This document shows, in pieces, positions 54,046 to 63,252 of a DNA stretch of 64,000 bases (its first letter is position 1; the number at the start of each line of letters is the position of its first letter). Below the pieces are notes generated by a model that saw nothing but the letters and a program-made list of their open reading frames with translations, was not told where the DNA came from and made no database searches. The DNA is from Verrucomicrobiota bacterium (GTDB lineage Bacteria; Verrucomicrobiota; Verrucomicrobiia; Opitutales; UBA953). The stretch covers positions 62,001-126,000 of the forward strand of contig SUVQ01000001.1 of the NCBI GenBank assembly GCA_015061905.1, given 5' to 3'. Both the position numbers and the translations under genes were made by a program.

Positions 54046-55431
54046 ATGAAACTACGACTAAAACAAATGATTGCAGGATCCGTTCTCGCGTGGCTCGCGC
54101 TCGCGCCGCCGGGATTTGCGGTTTTTCAAATAATCGGAGACGATATTTGCGTTGTCGCTTCCGAATATAAAAAATTTGAAGCAGAGATTGAACGTGCGCG
54201 CAAGGGAGACCTTTCCCGCTCCAACAGCACTTTGGTCAACCCGAGAAAAAATCGCCCGCCGATAAAAGAAAAATATTCGACTCAGGTTTCGCTCACGAAA
54301 GATTCCGGCGGGAACGCGCACGTTGCGGCGGTGGCTCTTGTTTCCGATGACGGGTGCGACGTGCGTGTCAACGGCGAGCAGTGGCTGAAAGAAAGCGGGA
54401 AGGGACACGATATTTCGAGAGGTTTGCGCCGCTACGGCAAGTTGTTGCTTCCCGGTGATGAAAACCGTTTTGACATCGAATATTCGCAGACGTTTTACGA
54501 TCCCGCCGTTTTGGAAAACGATTTGGACGGCTTGACCATGGTGGTTTTACCGATAGAGATTGATATTTCGGTAAAAGATTCACGCGGGAACGTGAACGAT
54601 CGCATCCTTGTCAAAAAAGGCGAAACGATAGATGTCGCAATCAATCCCGCATTCTGGGAACACGACCTCCCCGGGAACAACAATATCGAGTGGGAAATTG
54701 GACGAGCAAATGATTTCCTGGGGACGATTAAATGGATTCCTCTTGAAGAAACCGGCGCAAAAGTCAGTCTTCGAATGCGGGAGTCTGGTATTTTTCGGAT
54801 TCGAGCAAGTATTAAAGGAAAATATTATTATTATCGCCGCCACAGTGATATCCCGAATCATAAGGGGAAAGAGAGGTTGTCAAAAGGTGATTTTGATTAT
54901 GTAGGTGTGTATACACACAGAACGCAGAAGCGGATGGTAGAAACGGCGTATCGGTATTGCATGATCAATTCAAAAGAATTTTTAAAAAGTACTAAATTTG
55001 ACGTGGAATTGTATGGTGGGAGGAATCGCAATGATGAATTCGTCGGTGCCGACAAATGCAATATTTTTGTTTTTGTTGTTGCGGATGAATGTGGTGTAGA
55101 GATTGGTTTGAGGGTTAGGGGCTATGATGAGTTTCCCTATCTTTATCATTCTCCGCCTACGGTAAGTGAATGGGGGAATCAAGATGAGAAAATCGCTAGT
55201 ACCCCTCCTCCGTTTTGGATTTATTATCACATCGATAAGTGGAGAAGACCGGAGCCGGGATTTGTTGTTATGAGCCCAATACACATGGGGATTGTTGACT
55301 ATGACGGAAGCTGGATAAGCGCAGGTCGGAATGGGGTGAATAAATTGGCGTGCATCGGCTCCGAAGGCATCGGCTCTCTCGGATACATGTATAACAAAAC
55401 AACGGCAGTCAGAAATAGAGAAAGTGATTAG
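54046..55431 (+). CDS. Secreted beta-rich protein of unknown function
   Basis: The 461-residue protein has a signal peptide (MKLRLKQMIAGSVLAWLALA), then beta-rich sequence with VRVNGEQWLKESG and a PVD-like DISVKDSRGNVNDRILVKKGE stretch. The 3' half of the gene (from about 54,750) is clearly AT-richer than the surroundings and has no copy of the iterated motif for nearly 1 kb. It starts 19 bases after the previous gene and ends 2 bases before the next, so the three form a unit. No domain recognised. Confidence 0.6.
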   Translation: MKLRLKQMIAGSVLAWLALAPPGFAVFQIIGDDICVVASEYKKFEAEIERARKGDLSRSNSTLVNPRKNRPPIKEKYSTQVSLTKDSGGNAHVAAVALVSDDGCDVRVNGEQWLKESGKGHDISRGLRRYGKLLLPGDENRFDIEYSQTFYDPAVLENDLDGLTMVVLPIEIDISVKDSRGNVNDRILVKKGETIDVAINPAFWEHDLPGNNNIEWEIGRANDFLGTIKWIPLEETGAKVSLRMRESGIFRIRASIKGKYYYYRRHSDIPNHKGKERLSKGDFDYVGVYTHRTQKRMVETAYRYCMINSKEFLKSTKFDVELYGGRNRNDEFVGADKCNIFVFVVADECGVEIGLRVRGYDEFPYLYHSPPTVSEWGNQDEKIASTPPPFWIYYHIDKWRRPEPGFVVMSPIHMGIVDYDGSWISAGRNGVNKLACIGSEGIGSLGYMYNKTTAVRNRESD

Positions 55432-55432
55432 A

Positions 55433-56248
55433 ATGAAATATATAATATGGATTTTATGCTTCTTCGGGAGCACAAGCTATTTGCTCGGCGAAGAGCAGAA
55501 GAGAAAAGAAGAAAACGCGTTGTCATTAATAGAGAGCGCGATTGCGCGCATCGAGGCGGGAACGCCACTGACGGAAAAACAGAAAATGTTTATCTTTTGG
55601 GAGGTTCCTTCTGTTGAGTATCCGTATTTTTTTGAGCTGAATCATAAGGATTTTCGGGTTCAAAAATTGAAGAAGCTCATAGAGAAAAGTCCTCTTTTTT
55701 CAAAGGAAGAAAAAGCGCTTTTTCGGGAATCAACATCGCCTGCGGCAAGAGAAAGTGCGTTTGAAAATCTTGCTATGCATGCCTCGGTGCTTCCTGTCTT
55801 GTTGCCGCGGGAAGATTGGGAAGAAGAGTTTAAAAAATACGGTCCGCCTTGGCGTGAGCAAAAGGAAATAATGGATTCATTTGTTAAGTCTGCGCAGGCT
55901 TATTGTGCCGTTGTAGCGGAGAAAAAGTCGAGCAAGCGCGACCTTGAAGAGAGTCGGGTTGCCTATGTGAGGATGTATTTGAGTATGTTGACTCTTGATC
56001 CGCCGAAGAATACGGATGAACAGAAAAAAGCACGCAGTTATTTTTGTGAGAAAGTTTGCCCGTGGATTCTTCGTATTCGCAATTATGAAGCCGATCTATT
56101 GGAAAAAGATCGGAACTTTGCAACCTTGATTCGCAAGACGAGCCAAGCTGCAGGATTGGTTCCCGTGAAAGACTCGTATTTGATGGAATACACAATTCTT
56201 GAAGAAATTCGGGAACGCATTAAAAAACGGGACGAGAAGGGAAAATAG
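55433..56248 (+). CDS. Secreted helical protein of unknown function
   Basis: The start is ATG 55433, one base after the upstream stop; GTG 55424 is in frame and would overlap it. The 271-residue product has a signal peptide (MKYIIWILCFFGSTSYLLG) and a charged helical body (ESAIARIEAGTPLTEKQK; REDWEEEFKKYGPPWRE). AT-richer than the genome around it. Function unknown. Confidence 0.6.
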   Translation: MKYIIWILCFFGSTSYLLGEEQKRKEENALSLIESAIARIEAGTPLTEKQKMFIFWEVPSVEYPYFFELNHKDFRVQKLKKLIEKSPLFSKEEKALFRESTSPAARESAFENLAMHASVLPVLLPREDWEEEFKKYGPPWREQKEIMDSFVKSAQAYCAVVAEKKSSKRDLEESRVAYVRMYLSMLTLDPPKNTDEQKKARSYFCEKVCPWILRIRNYEADLLEKDRNFATLIRKTSQAAGLVPVKDSYLMEYTILEEIRERIKKRDEKGK

Positions 56249-56427
56249 GAATAGAGGTCCGGCTTTCGCGGGAATGTTTTTTTGAGCAAACCGTCATTAA
56301 GGCGGGAACGGCGCCGGCGGATAAACGGTTTCTCGTATTATTGACAACAGCCCGCAATCCATTCACTGTTTGCTCGCACAAGGCAACTCCCCTTTTTACG
56401 TTTTAATTTACGTCATTAATTCACAAC

Positions 56428-57420
56428 ATGAATACGTCCAACATCATCTACATTGCCCTCGGTATTGTCGGGCTGATTTTTCTCTTCATCTTCCTTTCGT
56501 TTTTCAGCGTCTGGATTCGCGCATTGCTCGCGGGCGCGCACGTTTCACTTCGACAGCTTTTCACGATGCGCCTGCGCCGCGTTCCCTACGCGCTCCTTGT
56601 CGACACTCGCATTACGGCAATCAAGGCGGGCATTGACCTTTCCATCGACGAAATCGAAACGCACTACCTCGCCGGCGGGGACGTGCTCCAAACAACACAA
56701 GGCATCATCAACGCCCAAAAAGCACGCATCTCTCTTTCTTGGAACGAAGCCTGCGCGATCGACCTCGCGACCAAAGGCACAGGAAAATCCATTATCGACG
56801 CCGTGCGCACTTCCATTAATCCCAAAGTCATCGATTGCCCGAATCTGCAATCCGGACGCCTGACAATTGACGCCGTTGCCAAAGACGGCATTCAAGTCAA
56901 AGTCCGTGCCCGCGTTACCGTGCGCTCCAACCTCGCCCGCTACGTCGGGAACGCGCAGGAAGAAACGGTCATCGCCCGCGTCGGCGAAGGCATCGTTACC
57001 TCCATCGGCTCGGCGGAAAGCTACAAAAACGTGCTCGAAAATCCGGACGCCATCTCCAAGCGCGTGCTGGAGCGCGGCTTAGACGTCGGCACCGCATTTG
57101 AAATTCTTTCCATTGATATTGCCGACGTAGATGTCGGCGACAACATCGGCGCAAAATTGCAGGAAGCACAAGCGGAAGCCAATAAAAACATGGCGCAGGC
57201 CCAAGCCGAAATCAAGCGCGCCGCCGCCGTTGCCCGCGAACAGGAAATGAAAGCCCTCGTTCAGGAAAAACGCGCGGAAGTCGTCGCCGCCGAGGCAGAA
57301 GTTCCGCGCGCAATGGCGGAAGCGCTCCGCTCCGGGAATCTCGGCGTCATGGATTTGTATCGCCTGAAAAACATTAATGCCGACACGGACATGCGCGCGA
57401 ACCTCGCACGCAAGGACTAA
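56428..57420 (+). CDS. floA: Flotillin-like protein FloA
   Basis: The 330-residue protein has one N-terminal membrane segment (about 8-35), a SPFH-like domain with [37 protein letters not shown] and [17 protein letters not shown], and a helical region rich in [16 protein letters not shown]. FloA proteins form membrane foci that organise lipid microdomains and partner NfeD. The pair nfeD-floA is usually adjacent; here 3.4 kb separates them. Confidence 0.93.
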   Translation: MNTSNIIYIALGIVGLIFLFIFLSFFSVWIRALLAGAHVSLRQLFTMRLRRVPYALLVDTRITAIKAGIDLSIDEIETHYLAGGDVLQTTQGIINAQKARISLSWNEACAIDLATKGTGKSIIDAVRTSINPKVIDCPNLQSGRLTIDAVAKDGIQVKVRARVTVRSNLARYVGNAQEETVIARVGEGIVTSIGSAESYKNVLENPDAISKRVLERGLDVGTAFEILSIDIADVDVGDNIGAKLQEAQAEANKNMAQAQAEIKRAAAVAREQEMKALVQEKRAEVVAAEAEVPRAMAEALRSGNLGVMDLYRLKNINADTDMRANLARKD

Positions 57421-57447
57421 AGCAAATCAACGACCGGATTTAACACG

Positions 57448-57975
57448 GTGTATTTTTCGCCGCACAGTTTTATCTTCGCCGACGGATCCGGAAAAGATCT
57501 GTTGGAAACGATTTTTTTCATCGTCGTTGCTCTGATTTCCGTTCTCGGTCCGATTTTTAATAAATTTCTGAAAAAAACGGACGGGAATGAAGATTCGGAA
57601 ATTACGGTCGACGACTCGCTCTTCGGCGACATTGAGGAAGAATCGGAGCCGCTTCCGAAAAACCCGGTTCACGAGCCCCGCACAACAACTCCCTACGACG
57701 AACAGCAGCGGGAACGCCGCCGGCAAACGCTTCTTGCGCGTTCCCGGCAGGACGAGGAACGCTTGCTCCGCTTTAAAAATCCGACTCTCCGCGCCGTGAG
57801 CGAGCAAAAAAGCGTTCCCGCGCCGAAATCAATTTCGGCAGGAAAACTCCACTCCTTTTCCCAAACGAGCCTTCCGATAAATTCAAACAGCGAAATTTTT
57901 GAAAACCGGGAAGCACTCCGCCGAGCCGTTCTCGCGCAGGAAATTCTTTCCCCGCCGCTCGCCCTGAGAGATTGA
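57448..57975 (+). CDS. Single-pass membrane protein of unknown function
   Basis: The only plausible start is GTG 57448, 27 bases after floA. The 175-residue protein has a membrane segment (ETIFFIVVALISVLGPIF at about 20-37), then an acidic and Arg/Gln-rich disordered tail (DEQQRERRRQTLLARSRQDE). It is probably co-transcribed with floA. Confidence 0.6.
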   Translation: MYFSPHSFIFADGSGKDLLETIFFIVVALISVLGPIFNKFLKKTDGNEDSEITVDDSLFGDIEEESEPLPKNPVHEPRTTTPYDEQQRERRRQTLLARSRQDEERLLRFKNPTLRAVSEQKSVPAPKSISAGKLHSFSQTSLPINSNSEIFENREALRRAVLAQEILSPPLALRD

Positions 57976-57980
57976 TAAAT

Positions 57981-58011
57981 AAAGACTTCGAAGCTCTTCG
58001 AGGTCTTTTTT
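57981..58011 (+). terminator. intrinsic terminator after the floA unit
   Basis: AAAGACTTCGAA (57981-57992) pairs with TTCGAGGTCTTT (57997-58008) around GCTC, with one wobble, and a long T run follows. Confidence 0.85.
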
Positions 58012-58045
58012 TTCAAGAAAAAAAATTCCCCTAAAGAAAATGGTA

Positions 58046-58074
58046 TTGACGCAAAAACAAACACTACTTATAAC
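58046..58074 (+). promoter_or_regulatory. sigma-70 promoter upstream of trpB
   Basis: TTGACG (58046-58051) and TATAAC (58069-58074) are separated by 17 bases. Expected start near 58,081, giving an about 200-base leader before trpB. Confidence 0.75.
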
Positions 58075-58113
58075 GTAGACATTAATTTACAGCTACAGCA
58101 GCTTCTGTCTCAA

Positions 58114-58223
58114 AGTTCGCCTTCGGCAACTTTTTGCGCTTATGGTTGTAAACAAAAAACACATATAAAAAAATAACACATCCGAAAGGGGACGGCGGTG
58201 CGGAGAAATTCTTCGCACCGCCG
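58114..58223 (+). promoter_or_regulatory. structured trpB leader with early terminator hairpin and second strong hairpin
   Basis: AAAGTT (58112-58117)/AACTTT (58128-58133), extended by GCC/GGC, is followed by five T: an intrinsic terminator only about 55 bases after the predicted start. A second hairpin, CGGCGGTGCG (58193-58202)/CGCACCGCCG (58214-58223), precedes trpB. Either an attenuator or a small RNA read from its own promoter. Confidence 0.5.
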
Positions 58224-58283
58224 CTTTATATTGAAATTTTCCTTTTCCCGCACGGGAACGCGACTTAGAATCCCGCACCAATT

Positions 58284-59504
58284 ATGAAAAAAGAACTTCC
58301 TGCCAATAAACGCCTTCCCGACGCCAAAGGATTTTTCGGACGCTTCGGGGGCTCTTTCGTTCAGCCGGAACTGCAAAAGCAAATGGACGAAATCGAGCAC
58401 GCGTATCACACAATTTGCCGCTCGCACAACTTCGTTCAGGATCTGCGCAACATTCGCAAACATTTTCAGGGACGCCCGACGCCGGTCTATTACTGCAAAA
58501 ACCTGACGGAGAGAGTCGGCGGTGCGCGCATTTATCTCAAGCGTGAAGACCTGAATCACACCGGCGCACACAAGCTCAATCACTGCATGGGCGAAGCCTT
58601 GCTCGCGAAATATTTGGGCAAGAAAAAGCTCATTGCGGAAACGGGTGCCGGGCAACACGGCGTCGCGCTCGCAACGGCGGGAGCGTATTTCGGCATTCCC
58701 GTGGAAATCCACATGGGCGAGGTCGACATCAAAAAAGAATATCCGAACGTCATGCGCATGAAAATCCTCGGCGCGAAGGTTGTTTCCGTGACGCGCGGCG
58801 ACAAAACGCTCAAGGAAGCCGTCGATTCCGCGTTTGAATCTTACCTCGACGATCCGGTTAATTCCATTTACTGCATCGGCTCCGTGCTCGGGCCGCACCC
58901 GTTCCCGCTTCTCGTGCGCGAATTCCAACGCGTCATCGGCATTGAAGCGCGGGAACAGTTTTTTGAAATGACGGGGGAAATGCCCGACAATATCTGCGCC
59001 TGCGTCGGCGGCGGCTCGAACGCGGCGGGATTTTTCCACGCGTTTATCGACGATCCCGTCGAAATCTACGGCGTCGAGCCTCTCGGTCGCGGAACCAAGC
59101 TCGGAGAACACGCCTGTTCGCTCGCCTACGGCACAGAAGGCATTATGCACGGATTTAACTCCATTATGCTCAAAGACGAAAACGGCGATCCCGCGCCGGT
59201 TTACTCAGCGGCGAGCGGCTTGGACTATCCGTCCGTCGGACCGGAACACGCTTACTGGCACGAAATCGGGCGCGAAAAAGCCGTCAGCATCAACGACGAC
59301 GAAGCCGTCACGGCGTTTTTCCAGCTTTCGCGCTTGGAAGGCATCATTCCCGCGCTCGAAAGCGCGCACGCCGTCGCCTTCGCGACGAAACTTGCCAAGG
59401 AACGCCCGACGGAATCCATTCTCGTCAATCTTTCCGGGCGCGGCGACAAAGACCTTGATTTCGTCATGGAAAAATTCGGTCATTACGCCGACCGCGAGTA
59501 TTAA
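58284..59504 (+). CDS. trpB: Tryptophan synthase beta subunit
   Basis: The 406-residue PLP enzyme has [12 protein letters not shown] at the N-terminus, the [14 protein letters not shown] segment with the Schiff-base lysine, [25 protein letters not shown] (phosphate loop) and the final [10 protein letters not shown] with the pyridine-facing region. It condenses indole and serine. trpA, normally next to trpB, is not in the window. The length and motifs fit the TrpB1 type. Confidence 0.96.
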   Translation: MKKELPANKRLPDAKGFFGRFGGSFVQPELQKQMDEIEHAYHTICRSHNFVQDLRNIRKHFQGRPTPVYYCKNLTERVGGARIYLKREDLNHTGAHKLNHCMGEALLAKYLGKKKLIAETGAGQHGVALATAGAYFGIPVEIHMGEVDIKKEYPNVMRMKILGAKVVSVTRGDKTLKEAVDSAFESYLDDPVNSIYCIGSVLGPHPFPLLVREFQRVIGIEAREQFFEMTGEMPDNICACVGGGSNAAGFFHAFIDDPVEIYGVEPLGRGTKLGEHACSLAYGTEGIMHGFNSIMLKDENGDPAPVYSAASGLDYPSVGPEHAYWHEIGREKAVSINDDEAVTAFFQLSRLEGIIPALESAHAVAFATKLAKERPTESILVNLSGRGDKDLDFVMEKFGHYADREY

Positions 59505-59534
59505 ACTTCGCAAAAAACATAAAAACCTCGCGAG

Positions 59535-59574
59535 AAAAACGGGGGAAGCGGCAAAAATCGCTTCCCCCGTTTTT
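59535..59574. terminator. strong bidirectional terminator after trpB
   Basis: AAAAACGGGGGAAGCG (59535-59550) pairs perfectly with CGCTTCCCCCGTTTTT (59559-59574). It also overlaps the stop of the convergent HAD gene. Confidence 0.9.
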
Positions 59575-60173
59575 CATTCGGATTTTTCCGGCTTGGAAGT
59601 TTCCCCTGCGGGAACATCCGTCGGTTTCTGCTTTTTTAAAAGATAAAACGTTTCGTCCGCAGATTCGTCCGGCAAAATCGGAGCCGACGGTCGCCCGAAA
59701 ATCGACGGAGAAAGAAAGGGGCGCCCCGTGTTGGCAACGATCTGCACTGCGCGATCGTCCCAAAGCTCAATCATCGCAAAATCTTTTTGATTCGTAACTT
59801 CCAAATCCGGCAAGCCGTTTTCCTTGAGCCATTTTTTTACGGGCGCGATTCCTTTTTCGCCTTCGGCGGCGCGTGCCGTAAAAATTTTCACGCAATAACC
59901 TTCGTCGAGCCAATGTTTTACGCGGGCGAGCATCACGGGAATCGGTTTGCCGACGTGTTCAAGCCCGCGCCAACCGGAATAGCGCGCCAGCGTGCCGTCA
60001 AGATCCACGCCGATCCACGAACGCGTTCCCGGACCGTCGTCCGCCTGCGTTCCCGCGGGAACGGCTTCCGGCACTTCCGCCTTATTTTCCGGAAGCGGCT
60101 GCGTTTTTACTGCTTCCGAAAGTTCGACTTTCGGCGTCTTTTTTTCGAAAATTTTCTTCAAAAAATTAAACAT
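59574..60173 (-). CDS. HAD-superfamily-like protein with N-terminal extension
   Basis: The start is taken at ATG 60173 (MFNFLKKIFEKK). After a 55-residue amphipathic/Pro-rich leader, the segment WIGVDLDGTLARYSGW contains the HAD motif I (DxDGT), and KIFTARAAEG and ELWDDRAVQIV fit the later motifs. A phosphatase of nucleotide or sugar phosphates is possible, but the substrate is unknown. It overlaps no gene and follows terC on the same strand. Confidence 0.7.
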   Translation of the reverse strand: MFNFLKKIFEKKTPKVELSEAVKTQPLPENKAEVPEAVPAGTQADDGPGTRSWIGVDLDGTLARYSGWRGLEHVGKPIPVMLARVKHWLDEGYCVKIFTARAAEGEKGIAPVKKWLKENGLPDLEVTNQKDFAMIELWDDRAVQIVANTGRPFLSPSIFGRPSAPILPDESADETFYLLKKQKPTDVPAGETSKPEKSE

Positions 60174-60183
60174 TTTCCGAGCC

Positions 60184-61194
60184 TCAATCTTTTTTCGGGA
60201 ACAGCAGGGAAAGCAAAATCGACACACCGAAAACCACACCGAGCACGGCAAGTGATTGCCAAATTTCAAAATGGAATGCCCAACCCTCCGGCAATTCCGC
60301 AAGTATCAGCTTTATCCCGATGAAAACGAGCACCACTCCCAAGCCGTAATGCAGAAAGCGAAGCATTTTCATGAATCCGGAAAGCGCGAAGAAGAACGAG
60401 CGCAGTCCGAGAATCGCAAAAATATTGGACGTGAACGCAAGGAACATTTTTTCCTCGGCGGAGAGGCTACCGTCATTCGGCAAAACGCCGAGCACGGCGG
60501 GAACGCTATCCACCGCGAAAATCACGTCGGAAAGCTCTATCACGAGCAAGGCAAGGAAAAGCGGGCTCGCGTAAAGCAGTCCGTTTTTGCGGAAAAAGAA
60601 ATCGTGACCGTTAAGCTCCGGCGAAAAACGTCCGATTTTTGTCGCGCCCCGCACGATCGGATTTTTCGACAAATCCTTGTCTTCTTTCTCCGGAAAAAAC
60701 AATCGAATTCCGGTAAAAATCAAAAACACGCCGAAAATCCACAGCACCCAGGAAAATTTTTCGACCAACGCCACGCCGCCGAAAATAAAGAGTGCCCGGA
60801 AAACCACCGCGCCGATAATTCCCCAAAACAGCACGCGGTGCTGATACATTTCGGGAATTTTGAAAAACGTAAAAATGATGATAAAAACAAACAAATTATC
60901 AATGCTCAGCGCGAGTTCCAACAAATAGCCTGCCGAAAAAAGCTGCGCCTTATCCGCGCCCTGCCACGCCCCGATTGCGACACAGGCGAGCCCTGCCAAC
61001 GAAACCCAAACCACACTCCACGCGACAGCCTCCTTAAACGGCACCGGCTTGTCGTTTTTGTGAAAAACGCCGAGGTCAAGCGCCAGCATCGTTACGATAA
61101 AAACGCCGAACACCAGCCACGCCCAAATCGGGAACGACTCCCGCGCGGGAACGGCGTTTGCCAAACAAAACAGGGAATCAGAAATACTCATCAT
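60184..61194 (-). CDS. TerC/Alx-family membrane protein
   Basis: The start is at the double ATG 61194/61191 (MMSISDSLF). The 336-residue protein has eight or nine membrane segments and the two acidic family motifs, LALSIDNLFVF and VIELSDVIFAVDSVPAV. Members export Mn2+ or assist metal loading of secreted enzymes. No yybP-ykoY type manganese riboswitch was seen upstream; a terminator hairpin sits there instead. Confidence 0.9.
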   Translation of the reverse strand: MMSISDSLFCLANAVPARESFPIWAWLVFGVFIVTMLALDLGVFHKNDKPVPFKEAVAWSVVWVSLAGLACVAIGAWQGADKAQLFSAGYLLELALSIDNLFVFIIIFTFFKIPEMYQHRVLFWGIIGAVVFRALFIFGGVALVEKFSWVLWIFGVFLIFTGIRLFFPEKEDKDLSKNPIVRGATKIGRFSPELNGHDFFFRKNGLLYASPLFLALLVIELSDVIFAVDSVPAVLGVLPNDGSLSAEEKMFLAFTSNIFAILGLRSFFFALSGFMKMLRFLHYGLGVVLVFIGIKLILAELPEGWAFHFEIWQSLAVLGVVFGVSILLSLLFPKKD

Positions 61195-61219
61195 TTGAAC
61201 GCGATTCTGTAAAAAAATC

Positions 61220-61262
61220 AAAGAGCTTAAAAGCTGAAAAATTCAGACATTTTAAGCTCTTT
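61220..61262 (-). terminator. terminator between the RG-rich gene and terC
   Basis: AAAGAGCTTAAAA (61220-61232) pairs with TTTTAAGCTCTTT (61250-61262), with an inner CTGAA/TTCAG stem; on the minus strand seven T follow nearby (complement of 61211-61217). Confidence 0.75.
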
Positions 61263-61293
61263 CGCTTATTAAAAAGCTGTCGCTGACAAATTT

Positions 61294-62160
61294 TTATGCT
61301 GCCGGCGTGTTGTTCCCGCCGTTTTGCGGACGGGCACCGGAATTTCCGGGACGCGGACCGCGATTGTGGCGTCCGCGACGGTTGCCGCCGCGAAAATCAC
61401 GCTTGCCGTTGCGGTCGCCCTGTCCGCCCTTGCCGTGGAATTTTTTCCCCTGCTTGTTGCGATACTTGCCGCCGCGACGTTTTTTGTCGTGCTTTTTCTT
61501 CTTTTTATCCAAACCGAAAATTGCGAGGACTTTCGCTTTGAATTTTTGCCAAAAAGAAGGATCTTTTTCCTGCTCGGGAATCGGAGCCGGCTCAATGATG
61601 AGCTTTGCACGATTCGCATTGGTGTTGGATTGCGGGTGGCGACGGCGTGCGCCTTCCGTGTTCGCGTCCTTCAATTCCCAGCCGTGCGCGGCAGGAGCTT
61701 CGCTCTGTGCGGATTCCGCTTTTTCACGGCGTTCCCGCGCACGGCGAAATTCTTTGTCCTTCTCGTATCCGTCAACGAATTTTCCGGAAAGCGTTTCTTT
61801 CACTTCGTTCGGATTTTCGACGACCCCGACGCTTTGCGCGGCATTTTTCCCGTTGCGATTGCCTCGCCCGGAATTTCCCCGGCGCAATCCGCGGCGGGCG
61901 TTTTTCTTTTCATTTCCCTTTTCGGCGGGAACGGCGGTTTCGGAGGCGGAAGCCGCAATCGGGCTGAGCGGAAGCACTTCGCTGTGCGAGGCTTCAAGGG
62001 AGGATTCGACGAGGCGTTCCTGTTTTTCTTCCGCAGGCGCGGCTTCGGCGGGAGCCGGTGCTTCCGGCGCGATTTCGGGGGAAACCGGCGTTTCCGGCGC
62101 CGGAGAAATGACGGCCTTTTCCTCGGAAAGCGGCGCGTCCTGATTTTGTTCTTCAGACAT
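61294..62160 (-). CDS. Disordered protein with acidic N-terminus and RG-rich C-terminus
   Basis: The 288-residue protein is low-complexity: an acidic Ala/Pro/Glu half (about 1-75), an Arg/Gly/Asn patch (ARRGLRRGNSGRGNRNGKN), a short ordered-looking middle (FWQKFKAKVLAIFGLDKKKKK) and a C-terminal RGG-type tail (FRGGNRRGRHNRGPRPGN). RGG tails bind RNA and promote condensates in other proteins; that role here is an inference. No folded domain is recognised. Confidence 0.65.
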   Translation of the reverse strand: MSEEQNQDAPLSEEKAVISPAPETPVSPEIAPEAPAPAEAAPAEEKQERLVESSLEASHSEVLPLSPIAASASETAVPAEKGNEKKNARRGLRRGNSGRGNRNGKNAAQSVGVVENPNEVKETLSGKFVDGYEKDKEFRRARERREKAESAQSEAPAAHGWELKDANTEGARRRHPQSNTNANRAKLIIEPAPIPEQEKDPSFWQKFKAKVLAIFGLDKKKKKHDKKRRGGKYRNKQGKKFHGKGGQGDRNGKRDFRGGNRRGRHNRGPRPGNSGARPQNGGNNTPAA

Positions 62161-62496
62161 TGCTGTTATGTTTACTCTTTTTTGTGGGTTTTATACTTGG
62201 CTTCGCTTACTTGCGGAGAATCGCAAAACAGTCGGCAATCATTCTCGGCGTTGTTCGCGTTCCCGCATCGGGAACATCAGTCCGACTCAGACGGAAAAAA
62301 TAACTTCGTCAAAAGCGCAACATTCGGCGCGGGCGATTCCGGCAAAGCAGTTCGAAGAACCGTGAAAAGGAAAAATCTCGCTGTATTCAAAAGTAATTTA
62401 CACAGCCACTCAACGCTAAAAGTAAAGTTGCCTTCACACGAGCGCAGGACAAGCACACGCGCGCGTGCGGGATGCACCGCGTTCCCGCCGCCCGGG
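62161..62496. other. gene-free interval upstream of the RG-rich gene
   Basis: No convincing gene in either strand. It contains an inverted motif pair (GTTCCCG 62259-62265, CGGGAAC 62269-62275) but no T run, and presumably the promoter of the RG-rich gene on the minus strand. Nothing else recognised. Confidence 0.5.
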
Positions 62497-63252
62497 CTAC
62501 CGCGCGCCTTTTTTCCGTTGGAGAAAATAAACGATTCTCGCGACAAGCGCCCGCGGCAAAAATCGGGAAAGCACCTCCAGCGCGCGATACCCGAAGAGCG
62601 GAGTCACCAAAAGTTTTCCGGCGAACATTCCGTCCACGGCGACGCGCGCCGTTTCCGCGCTGTTCGCACTCCGCAAATTAAATTTAACGCCCGCCCGCGC
62701 GTTAAAACCCGTTTTTACCGGTCCCGGACAAAGCACGGAAATTTTTACACCGGAACGTTCCCGGCGAAGCTCCTCCGCGACGGCTTCGCTGAGACGCGTT
62801 ACATAATTTTTCGACGCGTAATAACCCGCCATCAGCGGCCCCGGGAAAAATCCGGCAACCGAAGAAACGTTCATTATATAGCCGCTTCCGCGTTCCCGGA
62901 AATCTTTGAGAAAAAGATACATCAGAATATGCAAGGAGCGCACATTCAGATCAATCAGGTTGATTTGTTCGTCGAGCGGCGCGTCGTAAAATTTTCCGAA
63001 AACGCCGAAGCCTGCGTTGTTCACGAGAATGTCGATCCCGTCGTTTTTCGTCATCCCGTAAAGCGCTCGGCAATTTTCCTCGCTTGAAAGATCCAACGCA
63101 ATTATCCGCACGGGAACGCGAAGCTCCGCCGCCGTTTCCTTTAACTTTTCTTCATTACGCGCACAAAGCACAAGCTCGCACCCGCGCGCGGCAAGCACCT
63201 TCGCAATATCGCGCCCGATCCCGCCGGACGCGCCGGTTACCAACGCCTTCAT
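62497..63252 (-). CDS. Short-chain dehydrogenase/reductase
   Basis: The start ATG 63252 overlaps the upstream stop by ATGA. The 251-residue classical SDR has the NAD(P)-binding TGASGGIG, NNAGFGVFG, catalytic Ser in NVSSVAG and YxxxK in YYASKNYV. The substrate is unknown. Translation is probably coupled to the upstream dihydroorotase gene. Confidence 0.88.
   Translation of the reverse strand: MKALVTGASGGIGRDIAKVLAARGCELVLCARNEEKLKETAAELRVPVRIIALDLSSEENCRALYGMTKNDGIDILVNNAGFGVFGKFYDAPLDEQINLIDLNVRSLHILMYLFLKDFRERGSGYIMNVSSVAGFFPGPLMAGYYASKNYVTRLSEAVAEELRRERSGVKISVLCPGPVKTGFNARAGVKFNLRSANSAETARVAVDGMFAGKLLVTPLFGYRALEVLSRFLPRALVARIVYFLQRKKGAR

Noticed and set aside
61195-61293. A manganese (yybP-ykoY) riboswitch upstream of terC
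   Set aside because: Only a terminator-type hairpin is present; the expected internal loop motifs are not seen.
61324-63087. A 587-codon plus-strand frame opposite the RG-rich and SDR genes
   Set aside because: The SDR on the other strand has all catalytic motifs; the plus frame is a compositional by-product.
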